In this document: positions 1-7,861 of the stretch, piece after piece | Numbering within the stretch: position 1 is the stretch's first letter | Layout of the letters: every line of letters starts with the position of its first letter | DNA from: Streptomyces griseoluteus | GTDB lineage: Bacteria > Actinomycetota > Actinomycetes > Streptomycetales > Streptomycetaceae | Length of the DNA stretch: 64,000 nucleotides | NCBI RefSeq assembly: GCF_004784465.1 | Contig: NZ_SRRU01000001.1 | Span: forward strand, 496,001 to 560,000 | Direction: 5' to 3' | The notes under the pieces: model-generated | What the model saw: the letters and a program-made list of their open reading frames with translations, nothing else | Databases searched by the model: none | What the model was told of the DNA's origin: nothing | Program-made: the position numbers and the translations under genes

Positions 1-1
1 G

Positions 2-352
2 GCGCAGCTGCTGAGCTGGGACCTGGAGCCCCTGGTCGACACCACGGAACTCCTGGTCAGCGAGCTGGTGACCAACGCCCTGCGGTACGGCGAGGGCGAG
101 ATCAGGCTCCGGCTGCTGCTGGACCGCACCCTGGTGTGCGAGGTCTGGGACGCCGGTCTGGTCCAGCCCCGCAGGCGCCGTGCCCGCGACACCGACGAGG
201 GTGGACGGGGCCTGCAACTGGTCGGCCTCCTCAGCGCAGCCTGGGGCTCCCGCCGCACCCCGCGCGGCAAGACGGTGTGGTTCGAGCTGCCGCTCCCCGG
301 CGCCGACAGCCCCCTGACCGACCCGGCGGAGGCACTGCTCAGCCTGTTCTGA
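2..352 (+). CDS. ATP-binding (HATPase_c_2, RsbW/SpoIIAB-type) protein, C-terminal part only
   Basis: The gene is cut by the left window edge; the open frame starts at base 2. The visible part is the end of a GHKL-fold ATPase. An N-box (ELVTNALRYG) lies near bases 61-90 and a G-box-like GGRGLQLV near 208-231, followed by the usual closing strands (GKTVWFELP). Streptomyces has many such proteins, either stand-alone anti-sigma/serine kinases of the RsbW type or domains at the end of SpoIIE/GAF phosphatases. With the N-terminus missing the two cannot be told apart. The stop overlaps the 3' end of the convergent gene by 14 bp. Family assignment is solid; the regulated partner is unknown. Confidence 0.85.
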   Translation, partial: AQLLSWDLEPLVDTTELLVSELVTNALRYGEGEIRLRLLLDRTLVCEVWDAGLVQPRRRRARDTDEGGRGLQLVGLLSAAWGSRRTPRGKTVWFELPLPGADSPLTDPAEALLSLF

Positions 353-1826
353 ACCTTCCGCGGGTCTCCGGCCCGCCGAACGACACCGGGGGGCCCCCGT
401 CCGGCTCCTCGCCGAGCAGCACCCCGCCGAGGACCGCTCCGGTCGTCCCCAGGGAGTCGGACTCCGGCAAGCCGTGCGCCCGTACGTCCCGTTCGGCCAG
501 TTCCAGGGCCCGGCGGGCGAGGACGGCCGCTTCGACGGGGTGGGGTGCGGCGAGGGTGCGCACGGCGGCCGCGAGGAGGGAGCGGGGGTCGGCGCCGACC
601 GCGCCCCGGTGCACCGCGACGAAGTCCTCCGCCTCGCCGACAGCCGCCCGCGCCACCAGGTCGGCGGCGGTGTCCAGCACCCCGCTCCGGGCGCCCGGCA
701 GCCGCACCAGGGCGCGGGTGATCCGGCGCAGCGCGTCCAGCGGGTCGTACGGGCCCGCCGTCAGCTCCGTACGTACGGCGGCCAGGGTGTCGTCGGCACC
801 CGACGGCACCGGTGTGCCCGTGGCCCGGGCCCCGGCCAGTACCGCCTCCGCCCCGGTCAGCGCGGCCGATACCAGTGCCGCCGCCTCCCCCAGCCGGCGA
901 GCCGTGCGGTCCACACCCGCCACCAGAATCCCGGCCTGCGCCACCGAGCCCTCGGCGGCCCGGAGCTGTCGTACAGTGCGCCCCTTCTCGCCCGAGTCGG
1001 CGGCACGCCGGGCCTCGTTCAGCCGGGCGGTGGCGAACACCAGCCGGTCCATCGCCTCTTCGGCGCACCCGGCGGCCCGCGCGCCGACCGCCGGTCCGTA
1101 CCGCTCGCGCAGTTCCGGCACCGTGGCCCGCGCGCCCGCCGCACGTGCCGTCAGCCGGCGGAACGCCCCCTCCGCCACGTCCAGCGCCGGTCCCACCTCG
1201 GGCCGGCGCAGCCGGTCCAGCTCCCCGGCCCGCGCGTCCAGCACGCGTCCCGCCTCCGCACACCGGCCGACGACCCCGGCCAGGGTCTGCCCGCGGTCGC
1301 CGGGATCGCGGGGTTCGCCCTCCTCGTACCGGTGCCACAGGGCGAAGGCGGCGGAGAGTTCCGTGCGGGCGGTGTGGACCGCGTGGCGGAAGGGGGCGAG
1401 GGTGCGCTCGTCCAGGAGCGCGGCCGCGAAGGGCAGCTCCTCCTCGCTCGCCCGCACGCTGTCGTCCGCCTCGACCAGGGCCGCGCGGGCCCGGCGGTCG
1501 GACCCGGCCGGGGTGGGGGCGGCCGGTAGTGAGGAGGCGGCTCCGGACGCGCGGCGGCCACGGCGTATGTAGCTGTAGGCGGCCACCACCCCGGCGGCGC
1601 CGAGCACGGCGACCGGGAGGATCAGGTCGACGGCGGAGGATTCGTCGTCCTGGGGAGCGGCGGGGGCCGCGCGGGGAGGGGACGCGGTCGCCGGTTCCTG
1701 CGCCGCGAGCACGGGGAGGGCCAGCCAGCCCGCCCCGGCGACCGCGCCGACGAGCGCGTGCGCGACCCGCACGCGTATGTGCGCCGTGGCGTGCCGGGGG
1801 CGGCCCCGGACCAGGGAAGACGTCAC
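339..1826 (-). CDS. Membrane-anchored Ala/Arg-rich helical protein, resembles the C-terminal region of TPM-domain proteins
   Basis: 495 aa from a GTG start at 1826. Residues about 21-42 form a signal-like hydrophobic segment ending in LAAQ, and about 65-87 form a transmembrane helix. The rest is long, Ala/Arg/Glu-rich and mostly helical. It ends in a Gly-containing tail (GGVLLG...SFGGPETRGRF). That helical region and tail recall the part that follows the TPM (PF04536) domain in about 700-aa Streptomyces membrane proteins, but no TPM domain is visible here. It could be a truncated or specialised derivative, or an unrelated protein with similar composition. No good Shine-Dalgarno precedes the GTG, so the start is uncertain. 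Function unknown; coding is supported by strong third-position GC. Confidence 0.7.
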   Translation of the reverse strand: MTSSLVRGRPRHATAHIRVRVAHALVGAVAGAGWLALPVLAAQEPATASPPRAAPAAPQDDESSAVDLILPVAVLGAAGVVAAYSYIRRGRRASGAASSLPAAPTPAGSDRRARAALVEADDSVRASEEELPFAAALLDERTLAPFRHAVHTARTELSAAFALWHRYEEGEPRDPGDRGQTLAGVVGRCAEAGRVLDARAGELDRLRRPEVGPALDVAEGAFRRLTARAAGARATVPELRERYGPAVGARAAGCAEEAMDRLVFATARLNEARRAADSGEKGRTVRQLRAAEGSVAQAGILVAGVDRTARRLGEAAALVSAALTGAEAVLAGARATGTPVPSGADDTLAAVRTELTAGPYDPLDALRRITRALVRLPGARSGVLDTAADLVARAAVGEAEDFVAVHRGAVGADPRSLLAAAVRTLAAPHPVEAAVLARRALELAERDVRAHGLPESDSLGTTGAVLGGVLLGEEPDGGPPVSFGGPETRGRFRTG

Positions 1827-2020
1827 TTTGGGAGCGTATGGGCGGGTTCACGCCCCCGCGAGCGGGCGGGGTTGCGCCGCACGGGTGGGGTTGCCGCGCG
1901 GCGCGGTCGTGTCGCCCCGTTTCGCCGGTGCGGTCGTTTTCAGTGGGTGCATAGATGTGATCAGCTCCATATACCGCCAAAAGTGATCAAAACGCCCGCG
2001 GCCTTCCGGAGGTAGCAGAG
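1827..2020. promoter_or_regulatory. Divergent intergenic region upstream of the orphan solute-binding protein
   Basis: The segment between the two divergent starts is AT-richer than its surroundings at 1940-2000. It holds two gtgatca direct copies about 26 bp apart, near 1957 and 1983, with a tatacc run between them. A clear GGAGG ribosome binding site at 2007-2011 serves the gene at 2021. I cannot fix a -35/-10 pair with confidence. Confidence 0.35.
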
Positions 2021-4231
2021 ATGTCCCACGACGGCGTCGGCTCACGCGCGGTCCTGCGCGCGACCGCCTTCCTCACCGCTGGCGCCCTCGCGGTGCCCCT
2101 CCTCGCCGGCTGCAGCTCGGACGAGAAGGCCGCCCACCCGCTGGCCGGACCGGACATCGCCCACGTCACCCGTGACAAGGTCGCCGAGGGCGGCACCGTG
2201 AAGTGGGCCGTGGACGCGCTGCCGGAGACGCTCAACGCCTACCAGGCCGACGCGGACGCGGGCACCACCCGGGTCGCCCAAGCCACCCTCCCCTCGATGT
2301 TCCAGCTCGACGCGAACGGCCGCCCGGCGGTGAACCCCGCCTACCTGGAGTCCGCCAAGGTCATCGAGACCGAGCCGCGCCAGGTCGTGCTGTACAAGCT
2401 GAACCAGCAGGCCGTGTGGAGCGACGGCCGCGAGATCGGCGCCGCCGACTTCCTCGCGCAGTGGCGCGCCCTGTCCGGCAAGGACAGCGCCTACTGGACC
2501 GCCCGCAACGCCGGATACGACCGCATCTCCAAGATCGAGCGCGGCGCCAGCGACCTCCAGGTCCGGGTCACCTTCTCCCGCCCTTACGCCGACTGGAAGT
2601 CGCTGTTCTCCCCGCTGTACCCCAAGGACGTCATGGGCACCCCGGACGCCTTCAACGACGGCGCCCGGCGGAAGCTGAAGACCAGCGCGGGCCCCTTCCG
2701 GGTGGACAAGGTCGACACCGTCGGCAAGGACGTCGTCCTCACCCGCAACCCGCGCTGGTGGGGGCAGCCCGCCAAGCTCGACCAGATCGTGCTGCACACC
2801 GTCCCGCGCGACAAGCGGGCCACCGCACTGGCCGACGGCACGGTCGACGTCGCCGACGTGGACGCCGCCACGGCCGGACGGATCAGTGGCGCCGCCGGAG
2901 GCACCGGGACCGGCAGCCCGCTCGCGGGCGGCGGCAAGACCTCCGCCAAGAAGCTCCGCTCCTGGGCGCTCGCCCACGGCCTGGAGGCGAAGAAGGTCGA
3001 GCACGCGGGCCGGAAGAAGCTGCGCAAGGCCATCACCCGCTACCTGGAGGAGCAGGACGGACTCCGCTCCTACGAGGTGCGCAAGTCCCTGGAGCCCGCC
3101 TACACCCAGCTCGCCCTGAACGGCGCCGGGGGCGTGCTCGCGGACGAGCGGGTACGCCGGGCGGTGGCCCGCGCGCTGGACCGCAAGGAGCTGGCCAAGC
3201 TGGTGCTGACCCCGCTCGGCCTGCCCGCCGTGCCGGTCGGCAGCCACCTGGCGCTGGAGGGCCAGCCCGCCTACGCCGACAACAGTGACGCCCTCGGCGG
3301 CCAGGACACCAAGGAGGCGCAGGCCCTGCTCTCGGACGCCGGGTGGGTACCGGGCGGCCCGGTCAAGGCGGAGAAGAAGGCCGAGAAGGCCGCCGGACCG
3401 GAGAGCAGCACCAAGGACGACGACGAGTCCGAGGGCGGCAAGGACGGCGAGTACGTCGTCGGCGAGGACGACCAGAACACCGACGGCAAGAACACCGATG
3501 ACAAGAACACCGATGGCAAGAACACCGACGGCAAGAACGAGCACGGCGACGGCAGCGGCCGCCGCCTCGCCCAGGACGGCAAGCAGTACACCGGCCAGGG
3601 TGGTGCCCCCGGCGCCTACGCCCCCAAGGGCACGGCCGCCCCGGCCGGCGCGGTCAACGGCCCGCTCGCCAAGGACGGCCAGGCGCTCAACCTCCGCTTC
3701 GTGCTCCCCACCGGCGCGGGCTCTGAGACCCTGAACACCGTCGCCGGGCGGATCTCCGCGATGCTGGAGAAGGTCGGCATCCGCACCACCATCGTCAAGG
3801 TCCCGGACGAGAGCTATTTCAAGGACCACATCGCGGCCGGCGACTTCGACCTCGCCCTGTATTCCTGGCCCGCCTCCGCCTTCCCGGCCACCGACGCGCG
3901 CCCCATCTTCGCCAAGCCGGCGCCCGCCGCCGACGGCTCGGTGAACGTCGAGCAGAACTACACCCGCGTCGGCACCGACCAGGTGGACCAGCTCTTCGAC
4001 CAGGCCGCCTCGACGCTGGACGAGGACGAGGCCCGCGACCTCATCCGCAAGGCCGACACCCGCATCTGGGCGGCGGCCGGCTCCATCCCGCTCTACCAGC
4101 GCCCCCAGCTCGTCGGCGTACGGAAGAACCTGGCCAACACGGGCGCCTTCGGCTTCCAGGCGCCGGTCTACGAGGACATGGGCTTCCTGAAGAAGGGCGC
4201 GAAGGTCTCGCCCAGCCCGACCGGGAGCTGA
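2021..4231 (+). CDS. ABC transporter family 5 (peptide/nickel) solute-binding lipoprotein, orphan
   Basis: 736 aa, long for SBP_bac_5 (PF00496) proteins, which are usually 500-600 aa. It begins with a signal peptide and lipobox LLAGC (Cys about residue 30), so it should be anchored on the outer face of the membrane. The body has the family's N-lobe pattern (WAVDALPETLNAYQ..., VWSDGREIGAADFLAQW). Near residues 450-540 the fold is interrupted by a low-complexity Lys/Asp/Asn-rich insert encoded by a short tandem repeat. No permease or ATPase genes are attached: a hairpin and then typA follow. It may feed one of the three importers downstream or act as a sensor; that is inference. The start is supported by GGAGG 9 bases upstream. 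Confidence 0.93.
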   Translation: MSHDGVGSRAVLRATAFLTAGALAVPLLAGCSSDEKAAHPLAGPDIAHVTRDKVAEGGTVKWAVDALPETLNAYQADADAGTTRVAQATLPSMFQLDANGRPAVNPAYLESAKVIETEPRQVVLYKLNQQAVWSDGREIGAADFLAQWRALSGKDSAYWTARNAGYDRISKIERGASDLQVRVTFSRPYADWKSLFSPLYPKDVMGTPDAFNDGARRKLKTSAGPFRVDKVDTVGKDVVLTRNPRWWGQPAKLDQIVLHTVPRDKRATALADGTVDVADVDAATAGRISGAAGGTGTGSPLAGGGKTSAKKLRSWALAHGLEAKKVEHAGRKKLRKAITRYLEEQDGLRSYEVRKSLEPAYTQLALNGAGGVLADERVRRAVARALDRKELAKLVLTPLGLPAVPVGSHLALEGQPAYADNSDALGGQDTKEAQALLSDAGWVPGGPVKAEKKAEKAAGPESSTKDDDESEGGKDGEYVVGEDDQNTDGKNTDDKNTDGKNTDGKNEHGDGSGRRLAQDGKQYTGQGGAPGAYAPKGTAAPAGAVNGPLAKDGQALNLRFVLPTGAGSETLNTVAGRISAMLEKVGIRTTIVKVPDESYFKDHIAAGDFDLALYSWPASAFPATDARPIFAKPAPAADGSVNVEQNYTRVGTDQVDQLFDQAASTLDEDEARDLIRKADTRIWAAAGSIPLYQRPQLVGVRKNLANTGAFGFQAPVYEDMGFLKKGAKVSPSPTGS
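3476..3538 (+). repeat. 15-bp tandem repeat inside the orphan binding-protein gene
   Basis: Four copies of aacaccgaYgRcaag in a row, with a partial fifth, encode NTDGK/NTDDK units. The array keeps the reading frame and forms the core of the charged insert in the lipoprotein. Copy number is likely to vary between strains. Confidence 0.9.
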
Positions 4232-4246
4232 CCCCGAACCGGGCCC

Positions 4247-4282
4247 CGTGGCCCTGCGGAGGCCGTTCCCCGCAGGGCCACG
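4247..4282 (+). terminator. Hairpin terminator after the orphan binding protein
   Basis: A 13-bp perfect stem (cgtggccctgcgg pairing with ccgcagggccacg) with a 10-base loop lies 16 bases after the stop codon. There is no U-tract, as is common in Streptomyces. It separates the lipoprotein gene from typA. Confidence 0.7.
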
Positions 4283-4379
4283 TACCATGGGGTGAGGCCG
4301 TGGCGTGTCCAGCCCGGCAGGTCCCGCGCAAGAGAATCCCGCGCAGGGCAGTCCGCACACTCCGGGAGTACGCCGCAAT

Positions 4380-6287
4380 ATGGCCACGCGCCACGACATC
4401 CGTAACGTCGCCATCGTCGCCCACGTCGACCATGGCAAGACCACCATCGTCGACGGCATGCTGAAGCAGGCCGGCGCGTTCGCCGCTCACCAGCTCGACT
4501 CCGTCGACGACCGGGTCATGGACTCCAATGACCTGGAGCGTGAGAAGGGCATCACGATCCTCGCCAAGAACACGGCGGTGAAGTATCACCCCAAGGCCGG
4601 CGGCGAGCCGATCACCATCAACATCATCGACACCCCCGGCCACGCCGACTTCGGTGGCGAGGTCGAGCGCGGTCTGTCGATGGTCGACGGTGTCGTCCTC
4701 CTTGTCGACGCCTCCGAGGGCCCCCTCCCGCAGACGCGCTTCGTGCTCCGCAAGGCGCTCCAGCAGCGGCTCCCCGTCATCCTGTGCATCAACAAGACGG
4801 ACCGCCCCGACTCGCGCATCGACGAGGTCGTCAACGAGACCTACGACCTCTTCCTCGACCTGGACGCGGACGAGGAGCAGATCGAGTTCCCGATCGTCTA
4901 CGCCTGCGGCCGTGACGGCATCGCCTCGCTGACCAAGCCGGAGAACGGCACGGTCCCGGCGGACTCCGACAGCCTGGAGCCGTTCTTCTCCACCATCCTG
5001 GAGCACATCCCGGCTCCCACGTACGAGGAGGACGCGCCGCTCCAGGCCCACGTCACCAACCTCGACGCGGACAACTTCCTCGGCCGTATCGCGCTGCTCC
5101 GCGTCGAGCAGGGCGAGCTGCGCAAGGGCCAGACCGTCGCGTGGATCAAGCGCGACGGCACCGTGTCCAACGTGCGCATCTCCGAGCTGATGATGACCGA
5201 GGCGCTCACCCGCAAGCCGGCCGAGGTGGCGGGCCCCGGTGACATCTGTGCCGTCGCCGGTATCCCGGACATCATGATCGGTGAGACCCTCGCCGACCCG
5301 GAGAACCCCGTCGCGCTCCCGCTGATCACGGTGGACGAGCCCGCGATCTCCATGGTCATCGGTACCAACACCTCGCCGCTGGTCGGCCGTGGCGGCACCG
5401 GCAAGGGCGCGGACGCCAAGTCCGCCGTCAAGGACCGCAAGGTCACCGCCCGCCAGGTCAAGGACCGCCTCGACCGCGAGCTGATCGGTAACGTCTCCCT
5501 CCGTGTGCTCGACACCGAGCGCCCGGACGCCTGGGAGGTCCAGGGCCGCGGTGAGCTGGCGCTCGCCATCCTGGTCGAGCAGATGCGCCGCGAGGGCTTC
5601 GAGCTGACCATCGGCAAGCCGCAGGTCGTCACGCAGGTGATCGACGGCAAGGTGCACGAGCCGGTCGAGCGCATGACGATCGACGTCCCCGAGGAGCACA
5701 TGGGCGCGGTCACGCAGCTCATGGGCGTCCGCAAGGGCCGGATGGACAACATGTCCAACCACGGCTCCGGCTGGGTCCGTCTCGAGTTCGTCGTCCCGTC
5801 CCGCGGCCTCATCGGCTTCCGTACCGAGTTCCTGACCAACACCCGTGGTACGGGCATCGCCCACTCCATCCACGAGGGTCACGAGCCGTGGTTCGGCACC
5901 CTGACGACCCGGAACAACGGCTCGCTCGTCGCCGACCGCGCCGGTTCCGTCACCGCGTTCGCGATGACGAACCTCCAGGAGCGCGGCGTGCTCTTCACCG
6001 AGCCGGGCACCGAGGTGTACGAGGGCATGATCGTCGGCGAGAACTCGCGCTCCGACGACATGGACGTCAACATCACCAAGGAGAAGAAGCTCACGAACAT
6101 GCGGTCGGCGTCGGCCGACTCGTTCGAGGCGATCGTCCCGCCGCGCAAGCTCTCCCTGGAGCAGTCCCTGGAATTCTGCCGCGACGACGAGTGCGTCGAG
6201 GTGACCCCGGAGGCGGTTCGCATCCGCAAGGTCGTCCTCGACCAGAAGGAGCGCGGCCGCACCGCGAGCCGTGCCAAGCACAGCTGA
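4380..6287 (+). CDS. typA: Translational GTPase TypA/BipA
   Basis: 635 aa, the usual length. This is a ribosome-associated GTPase of the EF-G/LepA superfamily, linked to 50S assembly and stress or cold growth in other bacteria. The G1 motif AHVDHGKT lies at residues 14-21, followed by the effector threonine region (EKGITI), G3 DTPGHADF and G4 NKTD. The BipA-specific C-terminal domain follows. I chose the ATG at 4380 (MATRHDIRN...), preceded by gggag 12 bases upstream. A longer frame exists back to 4305, but its extra 25 residues do not match the family. It is monocistronic: hairpins lie on both sides. Confidence 0.97.
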   Translation: MATRHDIRNVAIVAHVDHGKTTIVDGMLKQAGAFAAHQLDSVDDRVMDSNDLEREKGITILAKNTAVKYHPKAGGEPITINIIDTPGHADFGGEVERGLSMVDGVVLLVDASEGPLPQTRFVLRKALQQRLPVILCINKTDRPDSRIDEVVNETYDLFLDLDADEEQIEFPIVYACGRDGIASLTKPENGTVPADSDSLEPFFSTILEHIPAPTYEEDAPLQAHVTNLDADNFLGRIALLRVEQGELRKGQTVAWIKRDGTVSNVRISELMMTEALTRKPAEVAGPGDICAVAGIPDIMIGETLADPENPVALPLITVDEPAISMVIGTNTSPLVGRGGTGKGADAKSAVKDRKVTARQVKDRLDRELIGNVSLRVLDTERPDAWEVQGRGELALAILVEQMRREGFELTIGKPQVVTQVIDGKVHEPVERMTIDVPEEHMGAVTQLMGVRKGRMDNMSNHGSGWVRLEFVVPSRGLIGFRTEFLTNTRGTGIAHSIHEGHEPWFGTLTTRNNGSLVADRAGSVTAFAMTNLQERGVLFTEPGTEVYEGMIVGENSRSDDMDVNITKEKKLTNMRSASADSFEAIVPPRKLSLEQSLEFCRDDECVEVTPEAVRIRKVVLDQKERGRTASRAKHS

Positions 6288-6323
6288 CGACTGATCAAAT
6301 CGGCGTGCGCGCCGGGTGACTCA

Positions 6324-6362
6324 AGCCCGGCCGTCCCCATCTCGGGGGCGGCCGGGCTTTTT
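6324..6362 (+). terminator. Intrinsic terminator of typA
   Basis: agcccggccg pairs with cggccgggct, flanked by further G/C pairing (tcccc/ggggg), and is followed by a run of six T. It is a classical Rho-independent terminator 37 bases after the stop. Confidence 0.92.
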
Positions 6363-6709
6363 CGCAACCGGATTTTTCCCGCCGCCGGGCCGGCCGGTGT
6401 CCGGAACGCGGAGATCCCGGACCGATAGCCATGTAACACGTCCGTTTCGCGGCCTTCAGTAGGGGAGTCGTTTGTCCGGTCTTGGGAAGTTCCGCCCGTC
6501 AGCTGTGACTGAATTGAGATTTAAAGACAGTGGTCGCCACTTGGCTCATGTCAGATAGTTAGCCGCGTACCGCTCGGGTCAAAGGGGAGCTGTTCGTCGC
6601 TTCCAGCGGTGTGATCCGGCCCTAGAACTACGCGCGTCCGACTGCGAGTTCGCGCGCTGTCCAGCAATCCCGGAACCTCCCGCACTCATATCTGCGAAAC
6701 GGACGAACC
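6363..6709. promoter_or_regulatory. Leader/promoter region of importer cluster 1
   Basis: 347 bases with no gene. It is AT-richer at 6500-6570. It contains a short inverted repeat agtgg-tcg-ccact at 6529-6541 that could be an operator. I cannot fix a -35/-10 pair with confidence. The long distance to the GTG at 6710 suggests a sizeable 5' leader. Confidence 0.4.
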
Positions 6710-7744
6710 GTGACAAGTCCTATCGACATCGAGGGCGGCGGGACTTCGGTCGTCGTCGACGGCGAAGCAGGGCCGTCGGCCAAGGCCGAGACCGTCCAGC
6801 TCGAAGGCCGTTCTCCCGGCCGGCTGATGTGGATGCGCTTCAAGCGCGACCGCACCGGCGTGATCTCGGCCTGTGTCGTGATCTTTTTCTTCGCGATCGG
6901 GTTGCTCGCCCCGCTGATATCCAAGCTGTACGGCAAGGACCCGTACACGGTGTACGCGGACGAGCGTCCCGAGCTGTTCGACAGTGCGGGTGTGCCGGTG
7001 CAGCCCAACGGCGGTATCAGCGGCGAGTTCTGGTTCGGCCTCGAACCCGGCAACGGCTACGACGTCTTCACCAAGCTGCTGTTCGGCATCCGTACCTCGC
7101 TGATGATCTCGCTCGCGGTCACCGTCACCGTCGTCCTCACCGGCATCCTGCTCGGCGTCGCGGCCGGATACCTGGGCGGGCGCACCGACTTCGCCATCGG
7201 CCGGGTCATCGACTTCCTGCTCGCCTTCCCGGCGCAGTTGTTCTTCATCGCCAGCATGCCGGTCGTCGTCTCGCTGTTCGTCAGCCCGCGCGACGAGACC
7301 CCCACCTACGTCCGGGTGCTGGCGCTGATCATCGTCCAGTGGTTCCTCGGCTGGATGAGCCTCGCCCGCATCCTGCGCGGCACCTCGCTCGCCCTGCGGG
7401 AGCGGGAGTTCATCGAGGCGGCCCGGGTCAGCGGGGCCTCCTCGTGGCGGATCATCCGCAAGGAGATCCTGCCGAACGTGGTCACCCCGCTACTGGTGCA
7501 GGCCACTTACCTGCTGCCCTCCTTCGTCACCGCGGAGGCCGGACTCTCCTTCCTGGGCGTGGGCATCGTCGAACCGACGCCGGACTGGGGACAGATGTTC
7601 TCCAAGGCGTCCACGGAACTGGTGATGCAGAACGACATCACCTACATGTTCTTCCCGGGCATCTCGATGATCATCTTCATCGTGGCGTTCAACCTGCTCG
7701 GGGATTCGGTCAGAGACGCGTTCGACCCCAAGACCGCACGCTGA
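6710..7744 (+). CDS. Peptide ABC importer permease, DppC/OppC type (BldKA-like), cluster 1
   Basis: 344 aa. An approximately 40-residue cytoplasmic N-tail leads into TM1 (about 48-69, VVIFFFAIGLLAPL). A large extracellular loop between TM1 and TM2 contains the FWFGLEPGNGYDVFTKLLFG segment. The binding-protein-dependent transport domain follows, with its EAA loop near residues 232-255 (EFIEAARVSGASSWRIIRKEILPN, the contact site for the ATPase). It is the first gene of the operon. The order permease-lipoprotein-permease-ATPase-ATPase equals that of S. coelicolor bldKA-E, which imports an extracellular peptide signal needed for aerial growth. Cluster 2 has the same order, so orthology is not settled here. 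The GTG start has only a weak ribosome site. Confidence 0.93.
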   Translation: MTSPIDIEGGGTSVVVDGEAGPSAKAETVQLEGRSPGRLMWMRFKRDRTGVISACVVIFFFAIGLLAPLISKLYGKDPYTVYADERPELFDSAGVPVQPNGGISGEFWFGLEPGNGYDVFTKLLFGIRTSLMISLAVTVTVVLTGILLGVAAGYLGGRTDFAIGRVIDFLLAFPAQLFFIASMPVVVSLFVSPRDETPTYVRVLALIIVQWFLGWMSLARILRGTSLALREREFIEAARVSGASSWRIIRKEILPNVVTPLLVQATYLLPSFVTAEAGLSFLGVGIVEPTPDWGQMFSKASTELVMQNDITYMFFPGISMIIFIVAFNLLGDSVRDAFDPKTAR

Positions 7745-7754
7745 CCGGTCACTT

Positions 7755-7790
7755 CACAGCACCACAGCACCACAGCACCTCGCACAGCAC
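7755..7790 (+). repeat. Short cacagcac tandem repeats between permease and binding protein genes
   Basis: The sequence cacagcac recurs at a 9-bp period three times, with a fourth degenerate copy after a short gap. It lies in the 117-base gap (coordinates 7745-7861) before the binding-protein gene. It has no coding role. Confidence 0.7.
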
Positions 7791-7806
7791 TACCAGCAGT
7801 TTCTTT

Positions 7807-7841
7807 CGCACTGGTGACACAGGAACGCACTGGTGACACAG
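7807..7841 (+). repeat. 16-bp direct repeat before the cluster 1 binding-protein gene
   Basis: cgcactggtgacacag occurs at 7807-7822 and again at 7826-7841, a 19-bp period. Each copy contains a GTG in frame with the binding protein, so automated callers may choose 7814 as the start. The duplication of apparent non-coding sequence argues for the downstream ATG instead. Confidence 0.8.
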
Positions 7842-7861
7842 AGATGGGTGGGAACCTCGTG

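Noticed and set aside
136..1572. Long plus-strand open frame across the TPM-like gene
   Set aside because: Arg/Pro/Ser-rich translation typical of a shadow frame in 72% GC DNA; the minus-strand frame has proper codon use and membrane helices.
3476..3538. Tandem repeat considered as CRISPR or other array
   Set aside because: Units are contiguous, in frame and coding; no spacers.
4041..6281. 746-residue minus-strand frame over typA
   Set aside because: Antisense shadow of a conserved gene; the translation is Leu/Val/Asp/Arg repetitive and matches no family.
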